64,000 bases of DNA from the NCBI RefSeq assembly GCF_000576555.1, contig NZ_CP007145.1:2294001-2358000 (forward strand). Direction: 5' to 3'. Position 1 is the first letter of the stretch; each line of letters begins with the position of its first letter. The position numbers and the translations under genes were made by a program. Positions 52,734-62,709 of this stretch are shown one piece after another. The stretch is from Hymenobacter swuensis DY53. GTDB taxonomy: Bacteria > Bacteroidota > Bacteroidia > Cytophagales > Hymenobacteraceae. The notes under the pieces were generated by a model that saw only the letters and a list, made by a program, of their open reading frames with translations, was not told where the DNA came from and searched no databases.

Positions 52734-54683
52734 ATGCGCCGTTCGTTCGTTGTGCCCATTGTCCTGTTGCTTGCAATGGGCAGCCTGTCACCCTTGCAAG
52801 TTGCTGCCCAGGCCAAGCTGAGTACCACCAACACCAAAGCCCGCAACATGTGGGAAAAAGCACAGGAACAGGCCAAAGCCCGGGACTTCAACAAGGCCAT
52901 TGAAACCCTGACGCAGCTGAATCAGAAGTTCCCTTCGTTGGGAGAGCCGTACGTGCTGAGAGGGTCGCTGCTGAAGGCTATGGGCGAAAATCAACAGGCT
53001 TTTGAGGCGTATCGTGATGGGCTGGCCAAGTTGCCGGTAGAGGCTTCCCATTCCAACGATTATTTTACGCTGGGGGAGTTGGCCATGACATTCGGCGAGT
53101 ACCAGACGGCCGCCGAGAGCTACAAAAAACACCTCAAAACTGCCGCTAAAAGCCCACGGAATGCCCCGCGGGCTCAGCGCCAACTGCTGAACTGCGAGTT
53201 TGCCCAAAAGGCTATTGCCGCACCGACTGGCATTCAACCCGAGCGACTGGCGGAGCCGCTGAATACATTCCGGTTCCAGTATTTCCCGGCCCTTACCGCC
53301 GACAGCCGTTTCCTGTTATTCACGGGTCGGCCCACGGCGGAAAGCGGTGAGGATTTGTTTGTGAGCCGTCAGAATAAGGACGGGAGTATGGGTGAGCCGG
53401 CCTCCATCTCAGCAGCCATCAATACGCCCTACAACGAAGGCGCAGGCTCTATTGCCGGCGATGGTAAAACGTTGGTATTTGCGTCCTGTGACCGGCCGAG
53501 CTCAGTAGGAAACTGTGACCTGTACATTTCCCGCCGGACTGGCAATGTGTGGAGCAAGCCTCAGAACTTGGGGCGTAACGTCAACTCCCCGGAGTGGGAC
53601 TCGCAGCCCACGTTGTCGGCCGATGGCCGTACGCTCTACTTCACCAGCACCCGGCGCGGCGGCAAGGGCCAGGAGGATATCTACGTGACCACCCTCAATG
53701 CTGATGGCAACTGGACACCCGCCCGCAACCTGGGGGCTCCGGTGAACACGTCCGGCAAGGACATGGCCCCATTCATCCACGCCAGTAGCACCACCCTCTA
53801 CTACGTTACCGATGGCCTGGTGGGCATGGGGGGGCTGGATGTGTACCGTTGCGAACAGCTGGCCGCCGACAAATGGAGCAGCCCCCAGAACCTGGGCTAT
53901 CCGCTCAATACGTTTGAGAACGAGGCGTCTCTGTTCATCAGTTCCGATAACCGCCGGGGCTTCTGCTCCCGCTCCAAGGCCACGGTGGCTGGTGTGAAGC
54001 AGGAGCGTGACCGGCCGGTGGAACTGTTCGGCTTTGAAGTGCCCAAGGAGGTGCGAGCCCGCGAAACCAGCACTTACACCCAGGGCCGCGTATTCGACGC
54101 CTTCACCAAAAAGCCTATCCGGGCCGACGTGCAGCTCTACGACCTCAACACCGACGAACTGGTGCAGTATGTGGGCTCAGATGCCGAAAACGGCGAGTAC
54201 ACTGTAGTGCTCAACGAAGGCCGTCAGTACGCCATGTACGCCGCTGCCGATAAATACCTGATGCGTAGCCTGAGCTTCGACTACAGCGACAAGCGCAGCT
54301 TCGACCCCCTTACGCTTGATATCTATCTGGAGCCGGTGCGCTCGGGTCGCAGCATTGTACTCAATAACCTGTTCTTCGATTCCAAGGAGTTTGCCCTCAA
54401 GCCCAAGTCGCGCACTGAGCTGAATCGGCTGGTGGCATTCATGAAGCAATATCCTGATATTCAGGTCGAAATATCGGGGCATACCGACGACGTCGGATCC
54501 GATGATGATAACCAGGCGTTGTCGCAGAACCGGGCAAAGTCCGTGTATACCTACCTTATCAGCCAGGGGGTGAAGGCCCAGCGGTTACGCTTCAAGGGCT
54601 ATGGCGAAACCAAACCCCTCAACCCCAACGACTCCGACGAACACCGCCAGCAGAACCGGCGCATTGAACTGCGGATTCTGTAG
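52734..54683 (+). CDS. porE: PorE-like T9SS/peptidoglycan-anchored outer membrane protein
   Basis: A 649-residue exported protein with the PorE layout. A signal peptide is followed by a TPR region (40-150) and then a WD40/PD40-like beta-propeller (about 180-440) with repeats such as ADSRFLLFTGRPTAESGEDLF and ADGRTLYFTSTRRGGKGQEDIYV. A carboxypeptidase-regulatory domain comes next (RVFDAFTKKPIRADVQLYDL), then a C-terminal OmpA-like peptidoglycan-binding domain (VEISGHTDDVGSDDDNQALSQNRAKSVYTYL). This order is that of PorE, which anchors the type IX secretion machinery. No other T9SS core gene is in the window, so the assignment rests on architecture. Confidence 0.78.
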   Translation: MRRSFVVPIVLLLAMGSLSPLQVAAQAKLSTTNTKARNMWEKAQEQAKARDFNKAIETLTQLNQKFPSLGEPYVLRGSLLKAMGENQQAFEAYRDGLAKLPVEASHSNDYFTLGELAMTFGEYQTAAESYKKHLKTAAKSPRNAPRAQRQLLNCEFAQKAIAAPTGIQPERLAEPLNTFRFQYFPALTADSRFLLFTGRPTAESGEDLFVSRQNKDGSMGEPASISAAINTPYNEGAGSIAGDGKTLVFASCDRPSSVGNCDLYISRRTGNVWSKPQNLGRNVNSPEWDSQPTLSADGRTLYFTSTRRGGKGQEDIYVTTLNADGNWTPARNLGAPVNTSGKDMAPFIHASSTTLYYVTDGLVGMGGLDVYRCEQLAADKWSSPQNLGYPLNTFENEASLFISSDNRRGFCSRSKATVAGVKQERDRPVELFGFEVPKEVRARETSTYTQGRVFDAFTKKPIRADVQLYDLNTDELVQYVGSDAENGEYTVVLNEGRQYAMYAAADKYLMRSLSFDYSDKRSFDPLTLDIYLEPVRSGRSIVLNNLFFDSKEFALKPKSRTELNRLVAFMKQYPDIQVEISGHTDDVGSDDDNQALSQNRAKSVYTYLISQGVKAQRLRFKGYGETKPLNPNDSDEHRQQNRRIELRIL

Positions 54684-54710
54684 GTTTCTTGTTCATAATC
54701 AGAGAATTGA

Positions 54711-54743
54711 AAGTCCGGCTGCTAAGCAGCCGGACTTTTTTTG
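54711..54743 (+). terminator. rho-independent terminator after the PorE-like gene
   Basis: AAGTCCGGCTGCT pairs with AGCAGCCGGACTT and runs into TTTTTTTG. Confidence 0.85.
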
Positions 54744-54842
54744 TTTGTATTTAGCCTTTGTCGTTGCACTCCTAAAAGACTGATAATGAGGAACGAAATA
54801 GGAGCTGGGAAAAGTATTTGATTAGAATAATTATAAAATTTA

Positions 54843-54874
54843 TTTGTATTATTAAATTATAGTGTTCATATTTG
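54843..54874 (+). promoter_or_regulatory. putative promoter of the first tandem exported protein gene
   Basis: TTTG (54843-54846), a 20-base AT-rich spacer and CATATTTG (54867-54874), which departs from TAnnTTTG only in its first base. The leader to the ATG at 55001 would be about 120 bases. Confidence 0.45.
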
Positions 54875-55000
54875 GTCATGCCTACCTCCCCTACCGGGTT
54901 AGGGCAGTAGGTCTGAGTATGGTTTGTCAACCCATTCAGACCCCAAGCATTCCTTCGTAAACACATCATTTCCACACTTACACCTTTCACTCCTTATCTC

Positions 55001-55363
55001 ATGAAAAAGACTACTCTTTTCGCTTGCCTGCTGCTGGGAGTACAGAGCATGGCATTGGCTGGTTCAGAAGGCGACGGCAATACCAGCATCCACGCCCGGG
55101 CCACTGCTCTCACGCGTTCCATTTCGGAGAAAGCCCGTCTGGATGAAGGACAGTACCTGCGCGTAAAGCAGCTCAACGTACGGATGCTGGCTGAAATAGA
55201 AGACTTGAAAACCCGCTTTGCCGCCGACCAAAGTATCCTGGATCAGCGTCTTGCCGATGCGCAGGGCCGCTACGAATCTGACCTCACTGCGCTGCTCCGG
55301 CCAGCCCAGTTGGCACTATTCCAGCAGAGCCGCGCCAGCATGACGGCCCTGGGGCAGCACTAG
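55001..55363 (+). CDS. small exported LTxxQ-like protein, tandem copy 1
   Basis: A 120-residue periplasmic protein with a signal peptide (KKTTLFACLLLGVQSMALA). The mature part is helical: RATALTRSISEKARLDEGQYLRVKQLNVRML and then RLADAQGRYESDLTALLRPAQLALFQQSRASMTAL. The LxxGQY and YExDLxxLLxPxQLALxQQ patterns are like those of the LTxxQ/CpxP-Spy group of periplasmic chaperones, though this is a resemblance only. It is the first of three related genes at 55001, 55415 and 55964. Confidence 0.82.
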   Translation: MKKTTLFACLLLGVQSMALAGSEGDGNTSIHARATALTRSISEKARLDEGQYLRVKQLNVRMLAEIEDLKTRFAADQSILDQRLADAQGRYESDLTALLRPAQLALFQQSRASMTALGQH

Positions 55364-55414
55364 AATCCTTAGTCGTTGTTGGAATTTCCTCCCTTGTTCC
55401 TTTTTTCAGACCCT

Positions 55415-55786
55415 ATGAAAAAGCTCACAGTACCCTTGTTGCTGGCTGTGTTAGCCTTCACATCGCACCGGCTGCTGGCGGCTCCCGGCCCCGGTAACCG
55501 CGACCTGCAGGCCCGCGCTACCGCCATGGCCCGTTCCCTGTCGCAGCAGGTGCGCCTGAATGAAGGCCAGTACGTGCAAGTACGCGCCCTGAACCTGCGG
55601 CTGCTGCAGGAAACACTTTCGGCTAAGGCCTTATTCGTACACGACGCGGAACTGCAAACCCGTGCCGTAGCCGATGCACAGCTGCAGTACGAGATGGAGC
55701 TGTCGTCTCTATTACAGCCAAACCAACTGGCCCTTTACCAACAGAATCGGGCCAGCATGACGGCACTAGGTGCAACGCCTTACTAG
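55415..55786 (+). CDS. small exported LTxxQ-like protein, tandem copy 2
   Basis: A 123-residue protein with a signal peptide (KKLTVPLLLAVLAFTSHRLLA), closely related to its upstream neighbour: RATAMARSLSQQVRLNEGQYVQVRALNLRLL and LQYEMELSSLLQPNQLALYQQNRASMTAL. The start at 55415 is preferred over an ATG 39 bases upstream, which does not give a signal peptide. It follows copy 1 by 51 bases, so they are probably one transcript. Its function is as uncertain as copy 1's. Confidence 0.82.
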   Translation: MKKLTVPLLLAVLAFTSHRLLAAPGPGNRDLQARATAMARSLSQQVRLNEGQYVQVRALNLRLLQETLSAKALFVHDAELQTRAVADAQLQYEMELSSLLQPNQLALYQQNRASMTALGATPY

Positions 55787-55963
55787 TAGCGGCCAGAAAG
55801 GCCTGTCTACTTCCGTAGGCAGGCTTTTTCAGGTCTATTACAAACTTGCTTAAATATATTTAAAGTAAATATTGGTTATGTTATAACAAACGAATATATT
55901 CATTCTATTGCTAGCGAACTACTTACTCTTTCTGGTTTCACTTTCCTCCAACTCACCACCGTT

Positions 55964-56329
55964 ATGAAAAAAGTATTCTCCGTTCTCGCTTTTGTCGCTG
56001 TAGTAACTGTTAGCCAGTCTGTGCAAGCATCTCCCGCTGACGGTGGCAGCAAGGTATCAACCCGCGCCACCGAGATGACGCGCCGCATGGCCGAGCGTAC
56101 CCGTTTGAGCGAAGGACAGTATGTGAAAGTCCGGACGCTGCACATACGCCTACTCACCGAAACGGCAGAGTTGCGCAAGCAATTCGCTGCCGATGCTGAG
56201 GCAACCGATAAAGCCCTGGCCGACGTGCAAATGCGCTACGAGTGGGACCTAGCTGCCATTCTGGGACCTAAGAAAATGGTAGCTTACGAAGAAATGAAAA
56301 CGAACTTCACCGCCGCTAATATCCACTGA
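55964..56329 (+). CDS. small exported LTxxQ-like protein, diverged copy 3
   Basis: A 121-residue protein with a signal peptide ending SQSVQAS and the family core (RRMAERTRLSEGQYVKVRTLHIRLL and LADVQMRYEWDLAAILGPKKMVAYEEMK). It lacks the RASMTAL end found in copies 1 and 2. It is separated from copy 2 by an AT-rich stretch (55787-55963) that may hold its own promoter. It is more diverged than copies 1 and 2 are from each other, so it is older or under different selection. Confidence 0.82.
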   Translation: MKKVFSVLAFVAVVTVSQSVQASPADGGSKVSTRATEMTRRMAERTRLSEGQYVKVRTLHIRLLTETAELRKQFAADAEATDKALADVQMRYEWDLAAILGPKKMVAYEEMKTNFTAANIH

Positions 56330-56333
56330 TTTA

Positions 56334-56402
56334 CTGCAGGTTACAGAATGTAACCTGCAGTAGCAGTAGAAACGAAAAAAGCCCGCTGAAGCGGGCTTTT
56401 TT
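56334..56402 (+). terminator. two hairpins between copy 3 and gltA
   Basis: CTGCAGGTTACA/TGTAACCTGCAG at 56334-56360, then AAAAAAGCCCGCT/AGCGGGCTTTTTT at 56375-56402. The second is a bidirectional terminator for the convergent gltA. Confidence 0.85.
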
Positions 56403-56427
56403 GCTGTACTAAGGTAACGTGCAGAAC

Positions 56428-57717
<1,290 letters not shown>

Positions 57718-57747
57718 AAGGTTGGGTTGATGGGTGGGGTTATAAGG

Positions 57748-57778
57748 CGAAACTAAAGAATTGCCGGTGAGCCGGAAA
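57748..57778 (-). promoter_or_regulatory. putative promoter of gltA
   Basis: On the minus strand TTTC (57775-57778), a 19-base spacer and TAGTTTCG (57748-57755), close to TTTG-N19-TAnnTTTG. The start codon is 31 bases downstream. Confidence 0.45.
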
Positions 57779-57947
57779 CCCCGTCTGTATTTGACGCCTA
57801 TACTACAATCCGACCGCAGTGGTTGTTTGAGATGGGGAAAGCGCAAAGAAACGGCCCCCTGTTTGAAAATGCGGCATGCAGCGTAAGGTTTTTCCAGGCG
57901 AAGCAGCATTTTTTGTTCCGGCAACGTTGCCGATTCATGCCAGCAGC

Positions 57948-59339
57948 TTACTTCCCGATGCAGAACTGGGTGAAAATGCTGGTCAGCAGGTCGTCGTTGC
58001 TGATTTCACCGGTTATCTGGCCCAGGGCCGCCAGGGCGTGGCGCAGGTCAGCGGCCAGGAGCTCGGTGCCCGCGCCGGTGCTCAGGCCCATCAGTACGGC
58101 ATCAAGGTGCTGATTGGCCTGCTCCAGGCTTTGGGCGTGGCGCAGATTGGTCACGATGGTACTGGAGCCCGTACGGTCAAGGCCATCGAGGCGGACACGG
58201 GCCAGCAACTCCTGCCGCAGCTCATCCAGCCCGTCGCCCCGGGACGCAGCAATAAGCACGGTGCCGGGACGCGTCAGGAAGGCTTCCTGGTCGGTATCCG
58301 GAGCGACGTCCAGCTTGTTGCCTACGGCCAGTACACCCACGCCCGCCGGTAGTTTCAGTGCCTCAATCTCCGCTTTAAGATCAGCGGGGGTAGTAGTCGT
58401 TATATCAAACAGATATACTACCAATGCTGCCTGCTGCACACGCTTTAAGGTGCGCTCCACGCCGATGGATTCTACCACGTCGGTTGTGTCGCGCAGGCCG
58501 GCCGTATCCACAAACCGGAACCGGATGCCTTCAATGCTGACTTCATCCTCAATCAGGTCGCGGGTAGTGCCGGCCACGTCCGAGACAATAGCGCGCTCCT
58601 CGTTGAGCAGAGCGTTGAGTAGGGTGCTTTTGCCGGCATTGGGGCGGCCAGCAATAACCGTAGTCACGCCGTTCTTGATAACGTTACCCAATTCAAAGGA
58701 ACGGAGCAGGCGGCGCACCAACTGCTGTACTTCCTGCAGGAGCTGCACTAAGCCGGTGCGGTCGGCAAACTCCACGTCCTCTTCGCCAAAGTCCAGTTCC
58801 AATTCCAGCAGGGCCGCAAACTGTACCAGCCGGCCGCGCAGGTCCTTCAACTCCTGGGAAAAGCCCCCGCGCATCTGACGCATGGCTACCTGGTGCGAAA
58901 GGGCCGAGTCGGCGGCAATCAGATCGGCCACGGCTTCGGCCTGGGCCAAGTCGAAGGCTCCGTGCAGGAATGCACGCTTGGTGAACTCGCCGGCCTCCGC
59001 CAGGCGGGCGCCGTGGCGCAACAGCAGCGTCAGGACTTCCTGCACGATGTAATCGGAGCCGTGGGTGCTGATTTCCACTACGTCCTCACGGGTGTAGGAG
59101 TGTGGCCCCCGAAACAACGATACGACGACTTCATCCAGAATCCGCGCCCCGTCGCGGATGGTCCCTACATGTAGTGTGTGGCTGGGCTGGTCGCGCAGGC
59201 GCTTTCCGGCAAATACCACATCGGTCAGCAAAATAGCCTGCGGCCCTGACAGTCGAAGCAGGGCAATAGCGCCGGCCCCGGGCGGCGTTGACAGGGCAAC
59301 AATGGTATCGGAAAGCGAGGGAGGTAAGCCTATGGCCAT
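57948..59339 (-). CDS. mnmE: tRNA modification GTPase MnmE
   Basis: With MnmG it makes 5-carboxymethylaminomethyluridine in tRNA wobble positions. The ATG at 59339 gives 463 residues, the normal length (an upstream ATG in the frame adds nine residues). The folate-binding N-terminal domain has SDTIVALSTPPGAGAIALLRLSG. The helical domain follows, and the G domain has the P-loop AGRPNAGKSTLLNALL, a DTAG motif in FVDTAGLRDT and a NKLD-type motif. The final CIGK is the expected zinc/potassium-related C-terminal motif. Monocistronic. Confidence 0.97.
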   Translation of the reverse strand: MAIGLPPSLSDTIVALSTPPGAGAIALLRLSGPQAILLTDVVFAGKRLRDQPSHTLHVGTIRDGARILDEVVVSLFRGPHSYTREDVVEISTHGSDYIVQEVLTLLLRHGARLAEAGEFTKRAFLHGAFDLAQAEAVADLIAADSALSHQVAMRQMRGGFSQELKDLRGRLVQFAALLELELDFGEEDVEFADRTGLVQLLQEVQQLVRRLLRSFELGNVIKNGVTTVIAGRPNAGKSTLLNALLNEERAIVSDVAGTTRDLIEDEVSIEGIRFRFVDTAGLRDTTDVVESIGVERTLKRVQQAALVVYLFDITTTTPADLKAEIEALKLPAGVGVLAVGNKLDVAPDTDQEAFLTRPGTVLIAASRGDGLDELRQELLARVRLDGLDRTGSSTIVTNLRHAQSLEQANQHLDAVLMGLSTGAGTELLAADLRHALAALGQITGEISNDDLLTSIFTQFCIGK

Positions 59340-59499
59340 AACACAGCAGGATGAGTTCAGCCGCAAAGGTACGTGCCTGCTTGCCAGTGTTCATGCTGTT
59401 ACTGATGCTCACCTGAAGGCAACCGGGATTCGTGCAGATAGCTTGGTGTACCGAGGCCGCGGAACAGTAATTCCTCACCGAGTACGGGGTGTACAGGGC

Positions 59500-60159
59500 T
59501 CAATCCGTGACCAGCAGGTTACGGCTTACTTCGGCTGAGACTAAGTATTTAACTTCGTTGTTGATTTTGATTTCTAGGGAATTATCGAATGTTATCTTAT
59601 CTACTACTTCAATCTGTGTGCCGAGGTTGACGCCCACTTTATCGAGGTATTGCAGGAAGGGAGCCGAGGTATTCTTGACGGCTATAACCCGGCCGTGTTC
59701 ACCGGGGCGCAGGTCGGAAAGCAGGCGGTGCTGGGGGCGGTGCAGCACGCCATCGGCCGTCGGAATCGGGTCGCCGTGGGGGTCAAGCTGCGGGAAGCCC
59801 AGAAACTCATCGAGGCGGCGCACCAGCAGGTCGGAGTCGATGTGCTCCATCTGTTCGGCGACGTCGTGTACTTCATCCCAGTTGAACCCCAGGTGCTGGA
59901 CCAGAAAAACCTCCCACAGCCGGTGTTTCCGAATAGTAAGCAGGGCCAGCCGGCGGCCTTCCTGCGTGAGCGTCACGCCCCGGTAACGCGTGTAATGCAG
60001 CAGCTCTTTTTCCCCGAGGCGGCGCAGCATATCCGTCACCGAAGCGGGCCGCGTCCGTAGCTCCTCCGCCACGCTGTTGGTGCTGACTTCGGTGCCGGGT
60101 TGCGCTTCTGCCAGCTTGTAGATGGCTTTCAGGTAATTCTCCTCGGTGTAGCTGGGCAT
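59500..60159 (-). CDS. DtxR/MntR-type metal-dependent transcriptional repressor
   Basis: A 219-residue DtxR family regulator, sensing Fe(II) or Mn(II) and repressing metal uptake genes. The N-terminal winged helix (MPSYTEENYLKAIYKLAE, the SVAEELRTRPASVTDMLRRLGEKELLHYTRYRGVTLT helix) is followed by the dimerisation domain with metal ligands (HRLWEVFLVQHLGFNWDEVHDVAEQMEHIDSDLL). A C-terminal FeoA/SH3-like domain ends it. Whether it senses iron or manganese cannot be told from the sequence. A 60186-60251 hairpin separates it from fabH, and no transporter gene adjoins. Confidence 0.93.
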   Translation of the reverse strand: MPSYTEENYLKAIYKLAEAQPGTEVSTNSVAEELRTRPASVTDMLRRLGEKELLHYTRYRGVTLTQEGRRLALLTIRKHRLWEVFLVQHLGFNWDEVHDVAEQMEHIDSDLLVRRLDEFLGFPQLDPHGDPIPTADGVLHRPQHRLLSDLRPGEHGRVIAVKNTSAPFLQYLDKVGVNLGTQIEVVDKITFDNSLEIKINNEVKYLVSAEVSRNLLVTD

Positions 60160-60185
60160 TCGGTTGCATTAAGAATTATGAATTA

Positions 60186-60251
60186 AGAAGTAAAAATCGA
60201 GGTGACCAACGCGGATGATAAAGTCCGGTCAGCCACCTCATTTTTACTTCT
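60186..60251 (-). terminator. hairpin between fabH and the DtxR-type gene
   Basis: AGAAGTAAAAATCGAGGTG (60186-60204) pairs with CACCTCATTTTTACTTCT (60234-60251), with one or two mismatches, followed by an AT-rich tract. Confidence 0.65.
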
Positions 60252-60272
60252 CAATTTTTAATTGACCAGAAC

Positions 60273-61286
60273 CTACCAGCGGATCAGGGCGGAGGCCCAG
60301 GTGAACCCGGAGCCGAAGGCGGCCAGACACACCAGGTCGCCGCGCTTGATGCGGCCTTCCTGCACGGCTTCGCTCAGGGCAATGGGCACCGAGGCGGCTG
60401 TAGTGTTGCCGTAGCGCTGAATGTTGCTGAACACCTTGTCATCGGAGAGGCCCATTTTCTGCTGCACGAACTGCGTGATGCGCAGGTTGGCCTGGTGCGG
60501 GATGAGCATATCGATATCCTTTGACTCGTAACCATTGGCATCGAGGGCCTCCCGGATAACCTGCGGAAAGCGCACCACGGCGTGCTTGAACACGTTCTGG
60601 CCGTTCATGTACGGGTACATTTCCAGCTCGTTGGCCATTACGTACTCCAGGCGGTTGTTGCGGTTCGAGCCGGGTTCCCGCACAATAAGCTCCTCGGCGT
60701 GCTCGCCTTGGGAGTGGAGGTGGGTGCTCAGAATGCCATGGCCCTCGCGGGTGCTGGGGCGCAATACCACCGCGCCGGCTCCATCACCGAAAATAACTGA
60801 CACGGCCCGGCCCCGGGTGCTGATGTCGAGGCCCGAGGAGTGAATTTCGGAGCCCACCACCAGCACGGTATCGTACATGCCGGTTTTGATGAACTGGTCG
60901 GCCATGCTCAGCGCGTACACGAAGCCGGAGCACTGGTTGCGCACATCAAAAGCCGGAATGGGGGCCGTGATACCCAACTCACGCTGCAGCAGCACACCGG
61001 AACCGGGGAAGAAGTAGTCGGGCGACAAGGTGGCAAACACAATCAGCTGCACGTCATCGGGCGTGAGGCCGGCCATTTCCAGGGCCTTGCGGGCCGCGTT
61101 GGCCCCCATGTTGGCCGTGGTGTCTTTTCCTTCCTCAAACCAGCGCCGCTCCCGAATGCCGGTACGTTCCTGGATCCACTCGTCGGTGGTGTCAATCAGT
61201 TGGGTCAGGTCGGCATTCGTGACCACGCGCTCAGGCACGTAGTGACCAACACCGGCAATTTCAGAGAGTCGGAGAGAGTTGTTCAT
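60273..61286 (-). CDS. fabH: beta-ketoacyl-ACP synthase III
   Basis: Starts fatty acid synthesis by condensing an acyl-CoA with malonyl-ACP. The 337 residues have the complete triad C119 (NQCSGF), H264 (IPHQANLR) and N294 (YGNTTAAS). The family N-terminus GVGHYVPERVVTNADLTQLIDTTDEWIQERTGIRERR is intact. The TACCTTCG box at 61332-61339 is a plausible -7 element about 45 bases upstream. Its product is most likely a branched or straight chain starter typical of Bacteroidota; the substrate cannot be read from the sequence. Monocistronic. Confidence 0.97.
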   Translation of the reverse strand: MNNSLRLSEIAGVGHYVPERVVTNADLTQLIDTTDEWIQERTGIRERRWFEEGKDTTANMGANAARKALEMAGLTPDDVQLIVFATLSPDYFFPGSGVLLQRELGITAPIPAFDVRNQCSGFVYALSMADQFIKTGMYDTVLVVGSEIHSSGLDISTRGRAVSVIFGDGAGAVVLRPSTREGHGILSTHLHSQGEHAEELIVREPGSNRNNRLEYVMANELEMYPYMNGQNVFKHAVVRFPQVIREALDANGYESKDIDMLIPHQANLRITQFVQQKMGLSDDKVFSNIQRYGNTTAASVPIALSEAVQEGRIKRGDLVCLAAFGSGFTWASALIRW

Positions 61287-61331
61287 CAGTAGGGGGGATT
61301 TGCGGAGCAGGGCAGTCGGAAATAAGCACGC

Positions 61332-61339
61332 CGAAGGTA
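61332..61339 (-). promoter_or_regulatory. putative -7 box of fabH
   Basis: TACCTTCG on the minus strand, one base from TAnnTTTG, about 45 bases upstream of the fabH ATG. TTTA about 22 bases upstream is a weak -33 candidate. Confidence 0.4.
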
Positions 61340-61385
61340 GAAAAATTCGGCACCAGCTCCGTAAACGGCCCGCAAAGGTCGGTAG

Positions 61386-62570
61386 TTACCGGATAGAATC
61401 CATCAGCCAGTGCAATTTTTCAGCTTCCGACTGCCAGAAGACTCCGGCGGGTGGGCCGGCCGGGTAGTATACGCGGCTTTGCAGCAGTCGGGCCAGTTCT
61501 TCAGCGGGCGGATAAGCGGGCTGCTGGAAGTCGAACCCAAAACCGGCTTCCGCTTCCTCCGCCAAATCGGACCAGAGCGGATTGGGCGGCAGCACCAGCG
61601 GTAGCGCGTGGGCTAGGTACTCGAACAGCTTGGTAGGAAGGCAACGGGCCGTGCTGGGGTGCGGCCGGTAGGGCAGCAGCCCCAGGTGGCTCCGGCGGAT
61701 TTCAGCCACTACCTGCGCGTGCGGCACCAGGGCCACCCCACCCACCAGCGTCACGGCCTCACTGGCGGCAGCCACTGCTGCCTCCAGGCGCGGCAGTAGC
61801 CCCGGTTGCTGGCAGCTGCCAATGATGGTCAGGTGAGCCAGCGGCCACACCTGCCGCATATGCTGCACAAACCGGATAGCCTCCCACACGCCATTCAGCT
61901 CCGAAATAGTACCCGTGTACACTATCCGCAACGGCTCGGTAACCGGCGGCAGCCGGCGCGGGAACGGGGTGGGGTGCTCGTCGTAGAGCTGGTATTTGTT
62001 TTCGATTAGCAGGGTGAGCCCACGGCGGTTTCCGGTCGGTGGCAGATTCGTTGCAGACAGTTGGGCAAAGGGCAGTTCTTCCGCATAGCTTCTTTCGGCC
62101 AGCAGCACGGCGGTGGCCCGGGCACTGGCCAGGGTTTCGAGGTGCCGCACTAAGCTGGCCAGCAGGTTACGGGCCCAGGCCGGGTACACAGCCTGCGTCC
62201 GGATGTTGAGGGCGTAATTTTCCCGTACATCGTACATAAACCGCCGTCCCGGCCCTAGCAGTTGCCACAGTACCGTGAGAGGGAGCAGTTCGGGCGCATG
62301 TACGAATACGACAGCGGGCCGGAGCTGCCGGAGCAACCGCCAGTAGCGGAACTGCGCCCACACGCGGCCCAGGCTCAGGCGGGAGCCGTGCAGCAGAGTA
62401 TGCGTGTGCAGGTTGGCGGGCAGGCTGGGTGGAAGTGGGGCCAAGCGGCCTGCTACGTGTACCTGGGTGCCCGGCCTTCCGGCCAGCGTGCGTCCAAACT
62501 TGCCCAGCATCCGCGTGTCATCGAGGGGCTTAAGGACAGAGGCCAGCAAAATGGTGACGGGACGCGGCAT
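61386..62570 (-). CDS. glycosyltransferase (GT-B fold)
   Basis: A 394-residue protein, probably a GT4-type transferase of the cell envelope polysaccharides. It starts MPRPVTILLASVLKPLDDTRMLGKFGRTL with an N-terminal Rossmann half. A hydrophobic or amphipathic segment (FRYWRLLRQLRPAVVFVHAPELLPLTVLW) follows, then the C-terminal half (LRIVYTGTISELNGVWEAIRFVQHMRQVWPLAHLTIIGSCQQPGLL). The acceptor-side motif SHLGLLPYRPHPSTARCLPTKLFEYLAHALPLVLP has the Glu typical of the donor site. Donor and acceptor unknown; no neighbouring polysaccharide genes. Upstream are degenerate repeats before dapD. Confidence 0.88.
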   Translation of the reverse strand: MPRPVTILLASVLKPLDDTRMLGKFGRTLAGRPGTQVHVAGRLAPLPPSLPANLHTHTLLHGSRLSLGRVWAQFRYWRLLRQLRPAVVFVHAPELLPLTVLWQLLGPGRRFMYDVRENYALNIRTQAVYPAWARNLLASLVRHLETLASARATAVLLAERSYAEELPFAQLSATNLPPTGNRRGLTLLIENKYQLYDEHPTPFPRRLPPVTEPLRIVYTGTISELNGVWEAIRFVQHMRQVWPLAHLTIIGSCQQPGLLPRLEAAVAAASEAVTLVGGVALVPHAQVVAEIRRSHLGLLPYRPHPSTARCLPTKLFEYLAHALPLVLPPNPLWSDLAEEAEAGFGFDFQQPAYPPAEELARLLQSRVYYPAGPPAGVFWQSEAEKLHWLMDSIR

Positions 62571-62615
62571 ATTGGGTGCGAAGATGGTACTTTTGGCCCG
62601 CTTGCGGTATGGGTT

Positions 62616-62709
62616 GGTTATGAGTTTTCAGTTATCATAACAAGCAACAACTCGTAACCAACACCCAATAACCGGCAACCAACAACTGGCAACACACAAC
62701 CCCTTTAGC
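62616..62709. repeat. low-complexity ACCAACA-type intergenic repeat
   Basis: GGTTATGAGTT at 62616-62626 is an imperfect inverse of AACTCGTAACC at 62649-62659, with the palindrome GTTATCATAAC inside. Then AACCAACACC, GCAACCAACAACTGGCAACACACAACC and so on follow up to the dapD start. Confidence 0.55.
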
